A DNA stretch of 55,167 nt from Abditibacterium sp. (GCA_030448265.1 JAUJNG010000027.1:1-55167); one strand, 5' to 3'. Counted from the stretch's first letter, positions 25,953-36,927 are shown. Made by a program: numbers and translations. Notes: generated from the sequence alone by a model not told the origin.

Positions 25953-26630
25953 ATGATCACCCTTTCTCCAGTTCGCAAAGAAGCTTTTACTTTGATCGAA
26001 CTCCTGGTCGTTATAGCTATAATAGCTATTCTCGCCGCGATATTGTTTCCTGTTTTTGGACGAGCACGCGAAAATGCGCGCGCGACATCTTGCAGTTCCA
26101 ACTTGAAACAGATCGGTCTGGCTTTTCTTCAATATACTCAGGATTACGATGAAAGCTATCCCATAGCCGGTGGAACTCTTAAATTTAAAGATCCCGATCC
26201 AACGAAACCTCGCAGTTGGATGGAACAAATCTTCCCTTACACCAAAAGCGAGCAACTCTACAAATGCCCCTCCGATACTTTCTCCGCGAGTGGCATCGAT
26301 TCCAAATACAGCTATTTCATGAGCGCTCGCGCAGCTTATATCAGTGCGGGCAATGTCGCGGCAGCGACGCGAGAAGTCAGCATTCAATTCCCTGCGCTCT
26401 TCGTGACCGGCGGCGATGCCGATTCCAGGATATTCGACGTCGAGGATGCCGATAAAGACGATTACTCCAACAATTTGATGGGTTCGGGTGTGAACGGCAC
26501 CACGAATTACGATTCCAAACGCCATCTGGGCGGACAGAATATCCTGTTTGCCGATGGCCACGTCAAAAAAATGGTGAATTTCAATCCGCAGGGCTTTACT
26601 TTTCGCTACGACACCATAAGCGGCTGGTGA
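25953..26630 (+). CDS. Prepilin-like H-X9-DG protein
   Basis: The 225-residue protein repeats the architecture of the 23478 gene. The leader MITLSPVRKEA comes before FTLIELLVVIAIIAILAAIL, followed by FPVFGRARENARATSCSSNLKQIG and a soluble domain ending RHLGGQNILFADGHVKK (H-X9-DG). Its hydrophobic helix is encoded by GTTATAGCTATAATAGCT (26010-26027), with three ATA isoleucine codons that are otherwise rare here. The same 17-base string is in the 38118 gene. It starts 20 bases after the lysozyme-like gene. Confidence 0.92.
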   Translation: MITLSPVRKEAFTLIELLVVIAIIAILAAILFPVFGRARENARATSCSSNLKQIGLAFLQYTQDYDESYPIAGGTLKFKDPDPTKPRSWMEQIFPYTKSEQLYKCPSDTFSASGIDSKYSYFMSARAAYISAGNVAAATREVSIQFPALFVTGGDADSRIFDVEDADKDDYSNNLMGSGVNGTTNYDSKRHLGGQNILFADGHVKKMVNFNPQGFTFRYDTISGW

Positions 26631-26929
26631 TGGAGAATGCTCATTCTGAGAGCCTGTCTTTGCAGGGGGATTTGAGTTGGACTATCCGTTATGCCGCGTG
26701 GCCCATCTTTGATGACTGGGAAAACGGCCCAATCTCGCGCGTCCCGCTTTTAGCCAACGAAGCGCTGTTATTTTCACTTTGGCCTCCAACACGGGTGGTC
26801 TGGATGGACAACGACGACGCGAAACTTCAATGGGGACAAAGTGTGAATGCAGATTGGGGAGGAAGGGATGGGCGATGCTGGTATCGAACCAGCGACCTCT
26901 TCGGTGTGAACGAAGCGCTCTACCACTGA
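26627..26929 (+). CDS. Possible small ORF overlapping pilin stop and tRNA-Val
   Basis: An open frame of 100 codons begins with GTG-ATG overlapping the stop of the pilin-like gene. It reads a plausible Trp-rich, soluble sequence for 80 codons, then runs antisense into tRNA-Val, so its last 20 residues are dictated by the tRNA. There is no independent ribosome-binding site and I recognise no family. It may be a coupled downstream partner of the pilin, or chance. Confidence 0.25.
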   Translation: MMENAHSESLSLQGDLSWTIRYAAWPIFDDWENGPISRVPLLANEALLFSLWPPTRVVWMDNDDAKLQWGQSVNADWGGRDGRCWYRTSDLFGVNEALYH

Positions 26930-26940
26930 GCTAATCGCCC
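26869..26940 (-). tRNA. tRNA-Val (anticodon CAC)
   Basis: The reverse strand folds into a 72-nt cloverleaf. The acceptor stem GGGCGAT pairs perfectly with ATCGCCC, with discriminator A. The D-arm is GCTCAGTGGTAGAGC, the anticodon stem CTTCG/CGAAG has loop TTCACAC (anticodon CAC), and the T-loop is GGTTCGATACC. CCA is not encoded. Confidence 0.96.
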
Positions 26941-26961
26941 GCATCAATGCGAACGAGGGAA

Positions 26962-26989
26962 ATTATACCAAAGCGCCCTCGCGTATCAA
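26962..26989 (-). promoter_or_regulatory. Sigma-70-type promoter of tRNA-Val
   Basis: On the minus strand TTGATA (26984-26989) and a perfect TATAAT (26962-26967) are 16 bases apart. The -10 lies about 20 bases upstream of the mature 5' end, so the leader is very short. Confidence 0.82.
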
Positions 26990-27085
26990 GCGCAAAAATG
27001 CGATGCGGGGAACGATGGCGCCTCGCACAGCTCTTTACAACGTGCTGAAAAATCTTCATAACGTCCCGAAAAAGCGAGGGCGCGC

Positions 27086-27958
27086 ATGAGTTCGTGGGAA
27101 GACATTGCCAATGAAGTCGCGCCCGCCGGAAGTCCGCCGCCTTCGGGTCTTGCGACCGGCGCCTTTCGCGGCCAGAAAGGAAAACGCGGCAATTTGGGCG
27201 ACGTGTTCGGCGTTTCGCGCACCTTGGAATGCCCGCCCGCCTCGCCCCAGGATGCCGCCGACGCCGTGTGGGGAGGCCGCGAGGAACAATCCGTCAACGG
27301 CCCGTTTTATTTCATCGACCGTCCCGTCACCGCCTACGATGGGCAGGCCAGTTCCCTCGCCGAGCGGCTCGAAAACGCGCTGCAAAACCCGCCTTCGCAG
27401 TGGCTGAGCGGCCTTTCCACGCGCGATTTGTTATTTGTCGATATCGAAACCACGGGGCTTTCGTCGTCGGAGCCGCTTTTTCTGATCGGCACCATGACAA
27501 TCGAAAGCGCCACGCCCCGTTTGCAGCTTTACCTCGCCCGCGATCTGGACGAAGAAAAAGCCGTTTTATCGGCCTTCGGCGCCAGACTTCGCGGCAAAAC
27601 TCTGGTCACGTTCAACGGAAAATCCTTCGACTGGCCTTTCATCGAAGGCCGCGCCACGCGAAAACTCCTCAAGTTGCCGCAGCCGCAAGGCCATTTCGAC
27701 CTGCTTTTCGCCGCGCGCCGTCGCTGGCGCTCCGAAATGCCCAACTGCAAGCTGCAAACACTGGAAATGGGCGTGTGCAAGCGCGCACGGCAGGGCGATA
27801 TCCCCTCGTCGCGCATCCCCGAACGCTACTACGATTTTCTCGAAATGAGCGAAACGAAGGGAGCGGGCGCGCATTTGCTGGCGCCGGTTCTGTTTCACAA
27901 CGCGCTCGATGTTTTAACGATGGCCGAACTGATTTGCTGCCTCAGCGAAGGGAAATAG
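27086..27958 (+). CDS. YprB-like ribonuclease H-fold exonuclease
   Basis: The 290-residue protein carries a DEDD-type 3'-5' exonuclease domain of the RNase_H_2/YprB family at about 110-285. Metal-binding residues are Asp119 and Glu121 in LLFVDIETTG, an Asp in VTFNGKSFDWPF, and the final His/Asp in VLFHNALDVLTM. The N-terminal 100 residues are a low-complexity region likely to be disordered. Related proteins are thought to process nucleic acids, but the in vivo substrate is unclear. An inverted repeat starts at the stop codon. Confidence 0.87.
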   Translation: MSSWEDIANEVAPAGSPPPSGLATGAFRGQKGKRGNLGDVFGVSRTLECPPASPQDAADAVWGGREEQSVNGPFYFIDRPVTAYDGQASSLAERLENALQNPPSQWLSGLSTRDLLFVDIETTGLSSSEPLFLIGTMTIESATPRLQLYLARDLDEEKAVLSAFGARLRGKTLVTFNGKSFDWPFIEGRATRKLLKLPQPQGHFDLLFAARRRWRSEMPNCKLQTLEMGVCKRARQGDIPSSRIPERYYDFLEMSETKGAGAHLLAPVLFHNALDVLTMAELICCLSEGK

Positions 27959-28039
27959 GCAATAGGGAATAGGCAACAGGCAATAGAAAACGTCACAGCA
28001 AGCGAATCACTATTGCCTGTTGCCTATTCCCTATTGCCT
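27957..28039. repeat. Inverted repeat between YprB-like gene and arsS
   Basis: Arms 27957-27986 and 28010-28039 are perfect 30-base reverse complements made of AGGCAATAGGGAATAGGCAAC-type units, with 23 bases between. The right arm ends 6 bases before the arsS start codon, so a hairpin in the mRNA leader could affect its translation. Confidence 0.92.
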
Positions 28040-28045
28040 CCAAAA

Positions 28046-28996
28046 ATGAATCGTTTTGAAAGAACCCTTGCAGGCCGCAATTTAGAACTTCGCCGCGCCT
28101 CGACGCAGGTTTTGCAGCTCAATCTCGGCAAAAAGTGCAATCAGACCTGCGCGCACTGTCACGTCGGTGCTGGCCCCGCGCGCCGCGAAATGATGACGCG
28201 GCAGACCATGGAGCGAGTTCTCGACTGGCTGGCGCCTACCGATATTGCGACTGTTGACATCACCGGCGGTGCGCCCGAACTCAACCCCGATTTTCGCTTT
28301 TTAGTGACGCAGCTTCGTGAAATGAAGCGCCGTGTCATGGACAGGTGCAATCTCACGGTTTTGTTCGAGCCTGAGCAGGAAGATTTGGCCGAGTTTCTGG
28401 CGCAAAATGAGGTCGAAATCGTGGCCTCGCTGCCGTGTTACGGCGAAGAAAACGTGAACGCCCAACGCGGCGACGGCGTGTTCGACTTGTCTATCGCCGC
28501 GCTGCAAAGGTTCAATGCGCTGGGTTATGCAGGCGACGCGAACTTGATGCTGCATCTGGTCTACAATCCGCTCGGCGCGCATTTGCCGCCCTCACAAGCG
28601 GCTCTGGAAGCCGATTACAAACGCGAGTTGTGGGACAAATTTGGCATTCGCTTTAATCGACTGTTCGCTCTCGCTAACTTACCGATTGCGCGTTTCGCGG
28701 CCCAATTACGGCGCGAAAATAAATTGGAGAACTACTTTGATCTTCTCGAAGAAAACTTCAACGCGACGACAATAAGTGGTTTGATGTGTCGCTCGACTTT
28801 GAATGTCGGCTGGGGCGGCGAGGTGTATGACTGTGACTTCAATGGAATGTTAAATTTGCAATGGAACAAAACCAACTCCCTCTATTTATGGGATGTCGAT
28901 CCGAATCAAATTGAAAATCGTGCCATTGCAACCGGAAAACACTGCTTCGGCTGCACGGCGGGCGCCGGATCGAGTTGCGGCGGCGCTCTGGCGTGA
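28046..28996 (+). CDS. arsS: ArsS-like radical SAM protein (arsenosugar synthesis)
   Basis: The 316-residue protein has the radical SAM cluster motif CNQTCAHCH (Cys31, Cys35, Cys38) early in the sequence. Its Cys-rich C-terminal domain includes GLMCRSTLNVGWGGEVYDCDFN and KHCFGCTAGAGSSCGG. This architecture is that of ArsS, which attaches the adenosyl group of SAM to dimethylarsenite on the way to arsenosugars and arsenolipids. The usual partner, the methyltransferase ArsM, is not in the window. I chose ATG 28046; the earlier start lies inside the inverted repeat. Another long palindrome follows the stop. Confidence 0.9.
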   Translation: MNRFERTLAGRNLELRRASTQVLQLNLGKKCNQTCAHCHVGAGPARREMMTRQTMERVLDWLAPTDIATVDITGGAPELNPDFRFLVTQLREMKRRVMDRCNLTVLFEPEQEDLAEFLAQNEVEIVASLPCYGEENVNAQRGDGVFDLSIAALQRFNALGYAGDANLMLHLVYNPLGAHLPPSQAALEADYKRELWDKFGIRFNRLFALANLPIARFAAQLRRENKLENYFDLLEENFNATTISGLMCRSTLNVGWGGEVYDCDFNGMLNLQWNKTNSLYLWDVDPNQIENRAIATGKHCFGCTAGAGSSCGGALA

Positions 28997-28999
28997 GTG

Positions 29000-29082
29000 G
29001 AGAACGCGAAGCGTCAGCGAGTGAGGCCTGACTGTCATTGTTAAGTGTCAGTCGAGCCTCACTCGCTGACGCTTCGCGCTCT
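29000..29082. repeat. Inverted repeat between arsS and dnaE
   Basis: Arms at about 29002-29027 and 29056-29078, based on CGCGAAGCGTCAGCGAGTGAGGC, are reverse complements with about 28 bases between. It lies between convergent genes whose stops are within 10 bases of either end, fitting a shared terminator. Confidence 0.9.
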
Positions 29083-29090
29083 ATACACAA

Positions 29091-32000
29091 TTAAATTTGC
29101 GGCACCAAGACATTTTCTCCGCCCAAAAGCGAAGCGACATCCTGACAGAAACCTTCGTTGGCGTTAACCCAATACGACGCCGACACCTTGAGCTGCACCA
29201 TTTCCTCGCCGTTATCGACGTGAAGCCACAATTCGGTCGCGCCAGGATGACGGCGGCACACGTTGTAAAGCCGGTTGACGATTTCGCGCGTCGCCGCGCC
29301 CGCCGGAACGTGAACGTGAACCGCGTCGCTGGCTTCGGCGGGCGGCGCGAAACCGTAGCCGATGCGCGCGGGGCCTTCCTCTTCATAAGAGTGGCTCGAA
29401 ACCGAAGGCGCATTGTCGGGCGGCAGGGTTACCGTGGGCGCCGACGAGCGCGAAAAACTGAAACCGTTGCCGTTGGGATGGCCGTTCGCCCCGTTTCCAT
29501 TTTTGTGACCGTTGGAATGTCCGTTGCCATTGGAGTGGCCGTTGCCGTTCGCACCCAACTTGTCGAGCAAAACGTGGCCTTTCACCGCGCTTGGCATCGT
29601 CCCATTTTGCTCTGACTCGCTTTCCTGTGCCGGTGGACGCGCCGCTTTGACGGCGGCTGCGTTTTGCGCCTGGGCATCGTCGATGATTTCGATGTCGTCG
29701 GCCATCATTTTAAAACGAATCCCGTCTTCGCCTTCTTCCTCGCCGCCCCCGCGACCTCCGCCGCGATTATCGGCGCTCAAACGGCCTGTGACCAGTAATT
29801 TCGCGTCTTCCGAGACGCAGGAACCGCATTTTTCAAAGGTTTTGGCGAACGCCAGGACTTCCATCGATCCGGTGAGGTCTTCGAGCGAAAAAATCGCCCA
29901 GTTGCGCCCGTTTTTGTCGGTTCGCTTTTGCACTTTGGTCGCCATGCCGCCAATGGTGAGGCGCGCGCCATCGGAAAACCCGCCGCTTTCGGAGATTTTT
30001 CCCAACGGAACCGCGTTGGCTTCGAGATAATCGGCGAGGGGATTGAGCGGGTGGTCGGAAATATACAGCCCGACGTATTCTTTTTCCCACATCAAGCGCT
30101 GCTCGCTGCCCGCGTCTTCGACATCGGGCAGATTTCCGGTCGATTTGGGCCGACCCATTTCGGGCGCGGCGTCGAGAAAGAGGTTGGTCTGACCCGAAAG
30201 CGCGTCGGCCTGCGACATCTGCCCCGCCGAAATCGCGCCGTCGAGTCCCGCGATGAGCGCGGCGCGGTTGGGATGAATCGAGTCGAAACCGCCCGATTTA
30301 ATCAGGGTTTCGATGCACGATTTGTTGCAGCCGCGCAGGGGCACGCGCTCGCAAAAATCGTGGAGCGAGATAAATTTTCCGCCGCTTTGCCGCGCCTCGA
30401 TAATTGCGTCCACCGGCCCCTGACCGATACCTTTAATCGCTTGCAAACCAAAGCGAATCGGCGCTTTTTCGCCCATGCCGACGACCGTAAAGTCGTGGTT
30501 CGACTCGTTAACATCGGGCGGCAAAACCTCAATTCCGTGTTTGCGGCAATCGTCGATGATGACCAGAAGTTTCTCTTTGTTGCCCAGCAAAGAAGTCATT
30601 TTGCACGCCATAAACTCTGAGGCGTAGTTGACTTTGAGAAACCCTGTCCAATACGAAACTAAACCATAATACGCGGCGTGAGATTTATTAAAAGCGTATT
30701 TTGCGAATGTCTCCATCTTGTCGAAGATATCCGTTGCGTCGCCTTTAGATATTTTGTTGCGAACACATCCGTCAATGAATAGCGGCTTAAGTAGTGCCAT
30801 TTGATCGGCTTTTTTCTTCGCCATCGCACCGCGCAATTCATCTGCTTGTCCTCCCGTGAAACCCGCCAATTCCTGCGCCGCCTGCATGACTTGCTCTTGA
30901 TACAAAAGCATTCCATAGGTGTTTTTAAGAATCGGCTCCATCTTGGGATGGGGATAGGTCACTTTGCCGCCGTGACGCCCCGCGATGTAGCGCGGAATTT
31001 CCTCCATCGGGCCAGGACGATACAGCGAAATCTGCGCGATGATATGTTCCATATTCTCCGGCTTCATCTCGCGCAAAAGGTTTCGCATTCCGACGCCTTC
31101 CATTTGGAACACCGCGATGCCGTCGCCTCGACCCATCATGTCGTAAACCTTTTTGTCGGTTAAATCGATGTTTTCCAGATCGATATCGACGTTGTGTCGC
31201 GTTTTGATAAGATCGAGCGTATCATTGATGACCGTATTATTTTGCAGTCCCAACATATCCATCTTGACGAGACCGATTTTTTCTACCGCTTTGGCGTGGT
31301 ATTGGGTAATGATGACGCCATCTTTCTCTTCGAGCGGCACCAGATTATCGAGCCGTTCCTCGCCAATCACCAGTCCGCAGGCGTGGCGCGAAGCGTGGCG
31401 CGTCATGCCCTCGATTTTCTGGGCGCGGTCGAGAAGCGTCGTGACGGTCGAATCACCCGAATACAAATCGCCCAGTTCTTTGACCTGCGCGATGGCCTGT
31501 TTGATGGTAATCGGCTGCCCAGGAATGGCGGGAATGAGTTTGGAAACCTGATCGGCGAGCTTTAAATCGAGTCCCGTCGCGCGCGCCGTATCGCGCACGG
31601 CGGCGCGCGCCGCGAGCGTTCCAAAAGTGATGATCTGCGCGACTTTATCTTTGCCGTATTTCTCAGTGATATATTTGAGAACTTCGTCGCGCCGTTTGTC
31701 GGGAAAGTCCACGTCAATATCCGGCATCGAAACCCGTTCGGGATTCAAAAACCGCTCGAAGAGCAAACCGTAAGGTAACGGATCCAAGTTGGTAATGCCC
31801 AGCACATAAGACACTAAACAGCCCGCCGCGCTACCTCGGCAGCCGACCAAAATACCACGATCTTTGCTCCAGTTGATAAAGTCCTGAACCACTAAAAAGT
31901 AGCCAGGATAACCCTTGTCGATAATGACTTTGAGTTCGTATTCCATTCGCGTCGCGGCTTCGGCGCGGCGCGGATGTCCAAGGGGATAACGCTTTTCGAA

Positions 32001-34070
32001 ACGTTCTTTGCAAAGCTGTCTCAGAAATGAGGTTTTATCGTGACCGGCGGGCACATCATAGTTGGGGAAATGGGTGGTTTTTAAATCCAGCTCCAAATCC
32101 ACCATATCCGCAATTCGCAGGGTGTTTTCGAGGGCCGAAGGGACATGTTTGAACTTTTCCCACATTTCGTCTTTGGATTTGAGATAAAAGTTCGGCCCGT
32201 AGTGCAACGCCATCGAATCGATTTGCGAGTTGGTGCCAATCGCCACCAGAATCTTGTGCATTTCCTCGTCTTTGGCGGTGAGATAATGCGCGTCGTTGGA
32301 GCAAATGAGGGGAATACCGGTTTTGTGATGGATGTCGATGATGCGCTGGTTCACTTCGTCCTGGCCCTGAAGATCGTGATCCATCAGTTCCAGAAAAAAG
32401 TTTTCCGCGCCGAAAATCTCGCGGTATTTTTCGGCGCGCGCGGCGGCCTCATCGAGCTTTTTGCCCATGATGAGCTGCGGGATTTCGCCGCCCAGACACG
32501 CGCTGCCGCAAATGAGACCTTCGGAATGCTGCGCCAGCAGTTCGTGATCGAGGCGCGGCTTGTAATAAAAGCCGTCGAGATGCGCGCGCGTCGTCAATTT
32601 GACCAGATTTTGATAGCCGATTTTGTTTTTGGCCCACAGCGTGAGGTGGCAGGTCTGTTTTTGCGAGTCTTTTTGCGAATCCTTGTCGGTGTGCTTGCGC
32701 GGAGCGACGTAGGCTTCGCAGTTGTGCAGCACGATGTCCGTGACGTAGGAATGATCGCCTTCGACTTCGATGTTGAAAACCGGCCCTTCGTAGTGCTTTT
32801 GCGCGACTTCTTTGAGCGGCAAATACAGGTAGCGGTCGTCGCTCTGGGTGCGGCGATAGGCGACCCTGTTCGACCACGAAAGATGATAAGCGCGGTGATT
32901 TCCGTGGTTGTATTGGCTGGCCTTGGCACCGATGCCCAGGCGCGACAGCAGCAGGCGCGCGCCGTAAACCACATCGCGCGCCACCATTTTGAGGCAGATG
33001 TGGCCGTTTTTGGGGTCGATTTTGCCGTCGCCATCGGCCAGGCCTTCCAAAAACGCGGCGACGCACCGATCCGAAGCCGCGAAGAGAAACGCGGGGATTT
33101 TTTTGTGATGCGCGCCGCTCCCGCACCAATTCTCCAGCAGTCGCGCCAACACGGTGCTGGAACAGGAAATCTCAAGGAGAGCTTTGTTTTGGCGCGGGCG
33201 AACCGTGCATTTCAAACCGAAAATCTCGCGCAGTGCCGCGACGACGCGCCAGGCGATGCTTTGATCGCGCTCCAAACCAAAACTCCACACCGCGCCTGTC
33301 GCGCGGCCTTTGTGGTCGCGCACGAAACTGCCTTCGGCCACGAAAAGCCCCAGAAAATCGGCCAGTTGCGGCGTCATTTTGATCCAGGAGGGAATGTCAA
33401 AAGCGATTTCGCGGTCGAATTTGTTGAACGCTTTTTGCTTGCAAATTTTGCCGTCGCGCGCGTGGTAAATCTCGGCGTCGAGAAAATCGCACAGCCACAG
33501 CGTTTCGACCAGGCGCATTTTTTCGTGGCGCAGGCGCGGGAAAACCGCAAAACCATTCCAATTTGTCGCTCCAGCCCGCCCTTTGGCGGCGCGTCCGGCG
33601 CGCGACTGCAACTCATCGGCGCGCACCCATTCGCGTTTTTCGCGCTTGCGGTCGGCGATCCACACCGGATGCTCGTCGGTGAGCCACACGGTATTGGAAT
33701 TGGCGGCGCGCACCCCGAAAATCGGCCCACTGTAGGGCCGCGTCATGGTGCGCGTCACGGGGCGAAAACGGCCTTCGTGGGTCAAAACCATCTCGCCCAC
33801 TTCGATTTCTTCGATGGGACGCACGCCGCTCGCGGTGTAGATCAACTGCCCAGGCAAACAGCAGCCGATAATCGGTTTAATTCCGACATTTTTGCAGGCG
33901 GTGTAGTGGTCGATGGCGCCATACATCACGCCGTGATCGGTGAGGGCGAGCGCGGGCATTTCCAGTTCGGCGGCGCGCTGGGCCATGTCTTTGACGCGAT
34001 TGGCGCCGTCGAGCAGGGAATATTCCGAATGGACGTGGAGATGGCAAAAACCGCAGGGACACTTCGACAT
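29091..34070 (-). CDS. dnaE: DNA polymerase III subunit alpha with intein
   Basis: The 1659-residue reading frame is the replicative polymerase DnaE interrupted by an intein of about 381 residues, leaving about 1278 after splicing. The PHP domain begins at once (HLHVHSEYSLLDG, LTDHGVMYGAIDHY). The palm carries PDIDVDFPDKRRDEVL with two catalytic aspartates. A helix-hairpin-helix and OB-fold region follow, and the C-terminal part holds a Gly-Asn-His low-complexity linker (GNGHSNGNGH repeats, about 29455-29560). Start ATG 34070 (MSKCPCGFCHLHVH) is preferred by homology to the longer frame from 34310, which overlaps arfB. There is no clear Shine-Dalgarno sequence. Confidence 0.95.
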   Translation of the reverse strand: MSKCPCGFCHLHVHSEYSLLDGANRVKDMAQRAAELEMPALALTDHGVMYGAIDHYTACKNVGIKPIIGCCLPGQLIYTASGVRPIEEIEVGEMVLTHEGRFRPVTRTMTRPYSGPIFGVRAANSNTVWLTDEHPVWIADRKREKREWVRADELQSRAGRAAKGRAGATNWNGFAVFPRLRHEKMRLVETLWLCDFLDAEIYHARDGKICKQKAFNKFDREIAFDIPSWIKMTPQLADFLGLFVAEGSFVRDHKGRATGAVWSFGLERDQSIAWRVVAALREIFGLKCTVRPRQNKALLEISCSSTVLARLLENWCGSGAHHKKIPAFLFAASDRCVAAFLEGLADGDGKIDPKNGHICLKMVARDVVYGARLLLSRLGIGAKASQYNHGNHRAYHLSWSNRVAYRRTQSDDRYLYLPLKEVAQKHYEGPVFNIEVEGDHSYVTDIVLHNCEAYVAPRKHTDKDSQKDSQKQTCHLTLWAKNKIGYQNLVKLTTRAHLDGFYYKPRLDHELLAQHSEGLICGSACLGGEIPQLIMGKKLDEAAARAEKYREIFGAENFFLELMDHDLQGQDEVNQRIIDIHHKTGIPLICSNDAHYLTAKDEEMHKILVAIGTNSQIDSMALHYGPNFYLKSKDEMWEKFKHVPSALENTLRIADMVDLELDLKTTHFPNYDVPAGHDKTSFLRQLCKERFEKRYPLGHPRRAEAATRMEYELKVIIDKGYPGYFLVVQDFINWSKDRGILVGCRGSAAGCLVSYVLGITNLDPLPYGLLFERFLNPERVSMPDIDVDFPDKRRDEVLKYITEKYGKDKVAQIITFGTLAARAAVRDTARATGLDLKLADQVSKLIPAIPGQPITIKQAIAQVKELGDLYSGDSTVTTLLDRAQKIEGMTRHASRHACGLVIGEERLDNLVPLEEKDGVIITQYHAKAVEKIGLVKMDMLGLQNNTVINDTLDLIKTRHNVDIDLENIDLTDKKVYDMMGRGDGIAVFQMEGVGMRNLLREMKPENMEHIIAQISLYRPGPMEEIPRYIAGRHGGKVTYPHPKMEPILKNTYGMLLYQEQVMQAAQELAGFTGGQADELRGAMAKKKADQMALLKPLFIDGCVRNKISKGDATDIFDKMETFAKYAFNKSHAAYYGLVSYWTGFLKVNYASEFMACKMTSLLGNKEKLLVIIDDCRKHGIEVLPPDVNESNHDFTVVGMGEKAPIRFGLQAIKGIGQGPVDAIIEARQSGGKFISLHDFCERVPLRGCNKSCIETLIKSGGFDSIHPNRAALIAGLDGAISAGQMSQADALSGQTNLFLDAAPEMGRPKSTGNLPDVEDAGSEQRLMWEKEYVGLYISDHPLNPLADYLEANAVPLGKISESGGFSDGARLTIGGMATKVQKRTDKNGRNWAIFSLEDLTGSMEVLAFAKTFEKCGSCVSEDAKLLVTGRLSADNRGGGRGGGEEEGEDGIRFKMMADDIEIIDDAQAQNAAAVKAARPPAQESESEQNGTMPSAVKGHVLLDKLGANGNGHSNGNGHSNGHKNGNGANGHPNGNGFSFSRSSAPTVTLPPDNAPSVSSHSYEEEGPARIGYGFAPPAEASDAVHVHVPAGAATREIVNRLYNVCRRHPGATELWLHVDNGEEMVQLKVSASYWVNANEGFCQDVASLLGGENVLVPQI
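32721..33863 (-). other. LAGLIDADG intein in DnaE PHP domain
   Basis: The PHP sequence KPIIG / CEAYVAPRK is split by an in-frame intein of 380-381 residues. Block A is CLPGQLIYTASG, block B is TVWLTDEHPVWI (Thr and His), two LAGLIDADG dodecapeptide motifs are FLGLFVAEGS and FLEGLADGDG, and the C-terminal blocks are VFNIEVEGDHSYV and DIVLHN, followed by Cys+1. All splicing residues and both acidic endonuclease residues are present, so splicing and homing are plausible. Two Cys codons in a row (33858-33863) make the N-junction ambiguous; starting at the first Cys restores the usual IIGCEAY extein. Confidence 0.93.
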
Positions 34071-34209
34071 AATGGGCACTTCGGAAGACGAAAAACCGGC
34101 CCTTTCGAGCCGCGCATAGAGGAAAGATTTTACCCCAGAGATGCCCAGCTTTGACTTATCCCAATGGCCTCGAAAGTTATCCCCACGCTTTTCCCTATCT
34201 GGGGATAAC

Positions 34210-34629
34210 TTATTCATCGCCCAGACTGCGCCGTGCCTGTTTGCGCTGGCTTTGCACCCGTTTGGCGACCAAACGGCGCTCTTTGGACGCGCGCGACGGC
34301 TTGGTCGCATGGCGAACGATGGGGCGCGGAATCGCTTCTCGAATCAGGGCCACCAAACGGTCGAGCGCGTCCTGGCGATTGCGTTCCTGAGTGCGAAAAC
34401 CCTGCGCTTTGAGCAGCAAAACGCCGTCCTGCGTGAGGCGGCGGCCTGCGAGTTTTTTGAGTCGTGCTTTGATTTCATCGGGCAGCGAGGGCGAATTTCC
34501 GACATCGAAGCGAAGCTGGACGGCGGTTGCGACTTTGTTGACGTTTTGGCCGCCCGCGCCCGACGAGCGCACGAATTCCTCGGCGATTTCGTCGTCTCGG
34601 AGGGCGATCTGGGGCGTGATTGGGATCAT
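34210..34629 (-). CDS. arfB: Ribosome rescue factor ArfB (peptidyl-tRNA hydrolase)
   Basis: The 139-residue protein is ArfB/YaeJ: a release-factor domain 3 with the catalytic GGQ at 26-28 (RSSGAGGQNVNKV), and a basic C-terminal tail (RLVAKRVQSQRKQARRSLGDE) that enters the empty mRNA channel. It frees ribosomes stalled on mRNAs lacking a stop codon. It is encoded just upstream of dnaE on the same strand. The conserved order, length and tail all match the family. Confidence 0.95.
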   Translation of the reverse strand: MIPITPQIALRDDEIAEEFVRSSGAGGQNVNKVATAVQLRFDVGNSPSLPDEIKARLKKLAGRRLTQDGVLLLKAQGFRTQERNRQDALDRLVALIREAIPRPIVRHATKPSRASKERRLVAKRVQSQRKQARRSLGDE

Positions 34630-34648
34630 GGAATGTCGCTCACGTTTT

Positions 34649-34802
34649 GGAAACCTCCCCCGCCCCTTCCTTTGTAAAGCAGGGGAGTCGAGCGCGCAAG
34701 GGTTTCCACCTCATTCTAACTTCCCAGTGGAATGGACACAGCCGCAGTTTGGCTCCCCTCCTTACGAAGTCGGGTGCCCTCTGGGCGACGGCGGGGGAGG
34801 TT
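34649..34802. repeat. Imperfect inverted repeat family D
   Basis: The outer arms begin AACCTCCCCCG (34649 onward) and end CGGGGGAGGTT (to 34802), with further pairing of CAGGGGAG and CTCCCCTC inside. The same AACCTCCCCCG terminus bounds the palindrome at 47028-47240. It fills the divergent gap between arfB and the ABC-F gene. Confidence 0.72.
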
Positions 34803-34834
34803 TGCGAAACGCCAGCCTGCATACACTAACGCCA

Positions 34835-36622
<1,788 letters not shown>

Positions 36623-36640
36623 GGCGATTCCAGATGCAGA

Positions 36641-36666
36641 AAACGGCCCGCGCGAACGGGCCGTTT
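36641..36666. terminator. Terminator after ABC-F gene, inside opposite ORF
   Basis: Ten-base arms AAACGGCCCG and CGGGCCGTTT enclose CGCGAA. On the plus strand it lies 18 bases after the ABC-F stop. On the minus strand it is followed by TTTTCTG and interrupts the small basic ORF. Confidence 0.85.
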
Positions 36667-36847
36667 CGTGTTGCAGTTGGCATCTGAGACGTTGTTTTTC
36701 GAGCGGTCGCGGTGCGCGGCGTTTGTCGGCGTGAACCTGCGCTCCCGCTGCGTTTTGCGCGCGGCCCGCGACGGCAATGCCGCGTTTTTGCAACCTCTTT
36801 TTGCTGCTTTTCTTCATTTTGGCCCTCCTTTTCGAGATTCACGGGGA

Positions 36848-36853
36848 ATTATA
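36848..36853 (-). promoter_or_regulatory. -10 element upstream of small basic ORF
   Basis: A perfect TATAAT on the minus strand lies 31 bases before ATG 36817. No clear TTGACA-like -35 was found 16-18 bases further upstream, so strength is uncertain. Confidence 0.45.
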
Positions 36854-36927
36854 CGAAACGCCCTCGGCAGTCTCCGCTCTGCCTTCTCTCAACTGTGAAT
36901 GTGTCAAGCCGCGCTACACTTCCCGTC

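Noticed and set aside
32721..33863. Split DnaE intein
   Set aside because: Both intein halves and both exteins are contiguous in one reading frame, so it is a cis-splicing intein.
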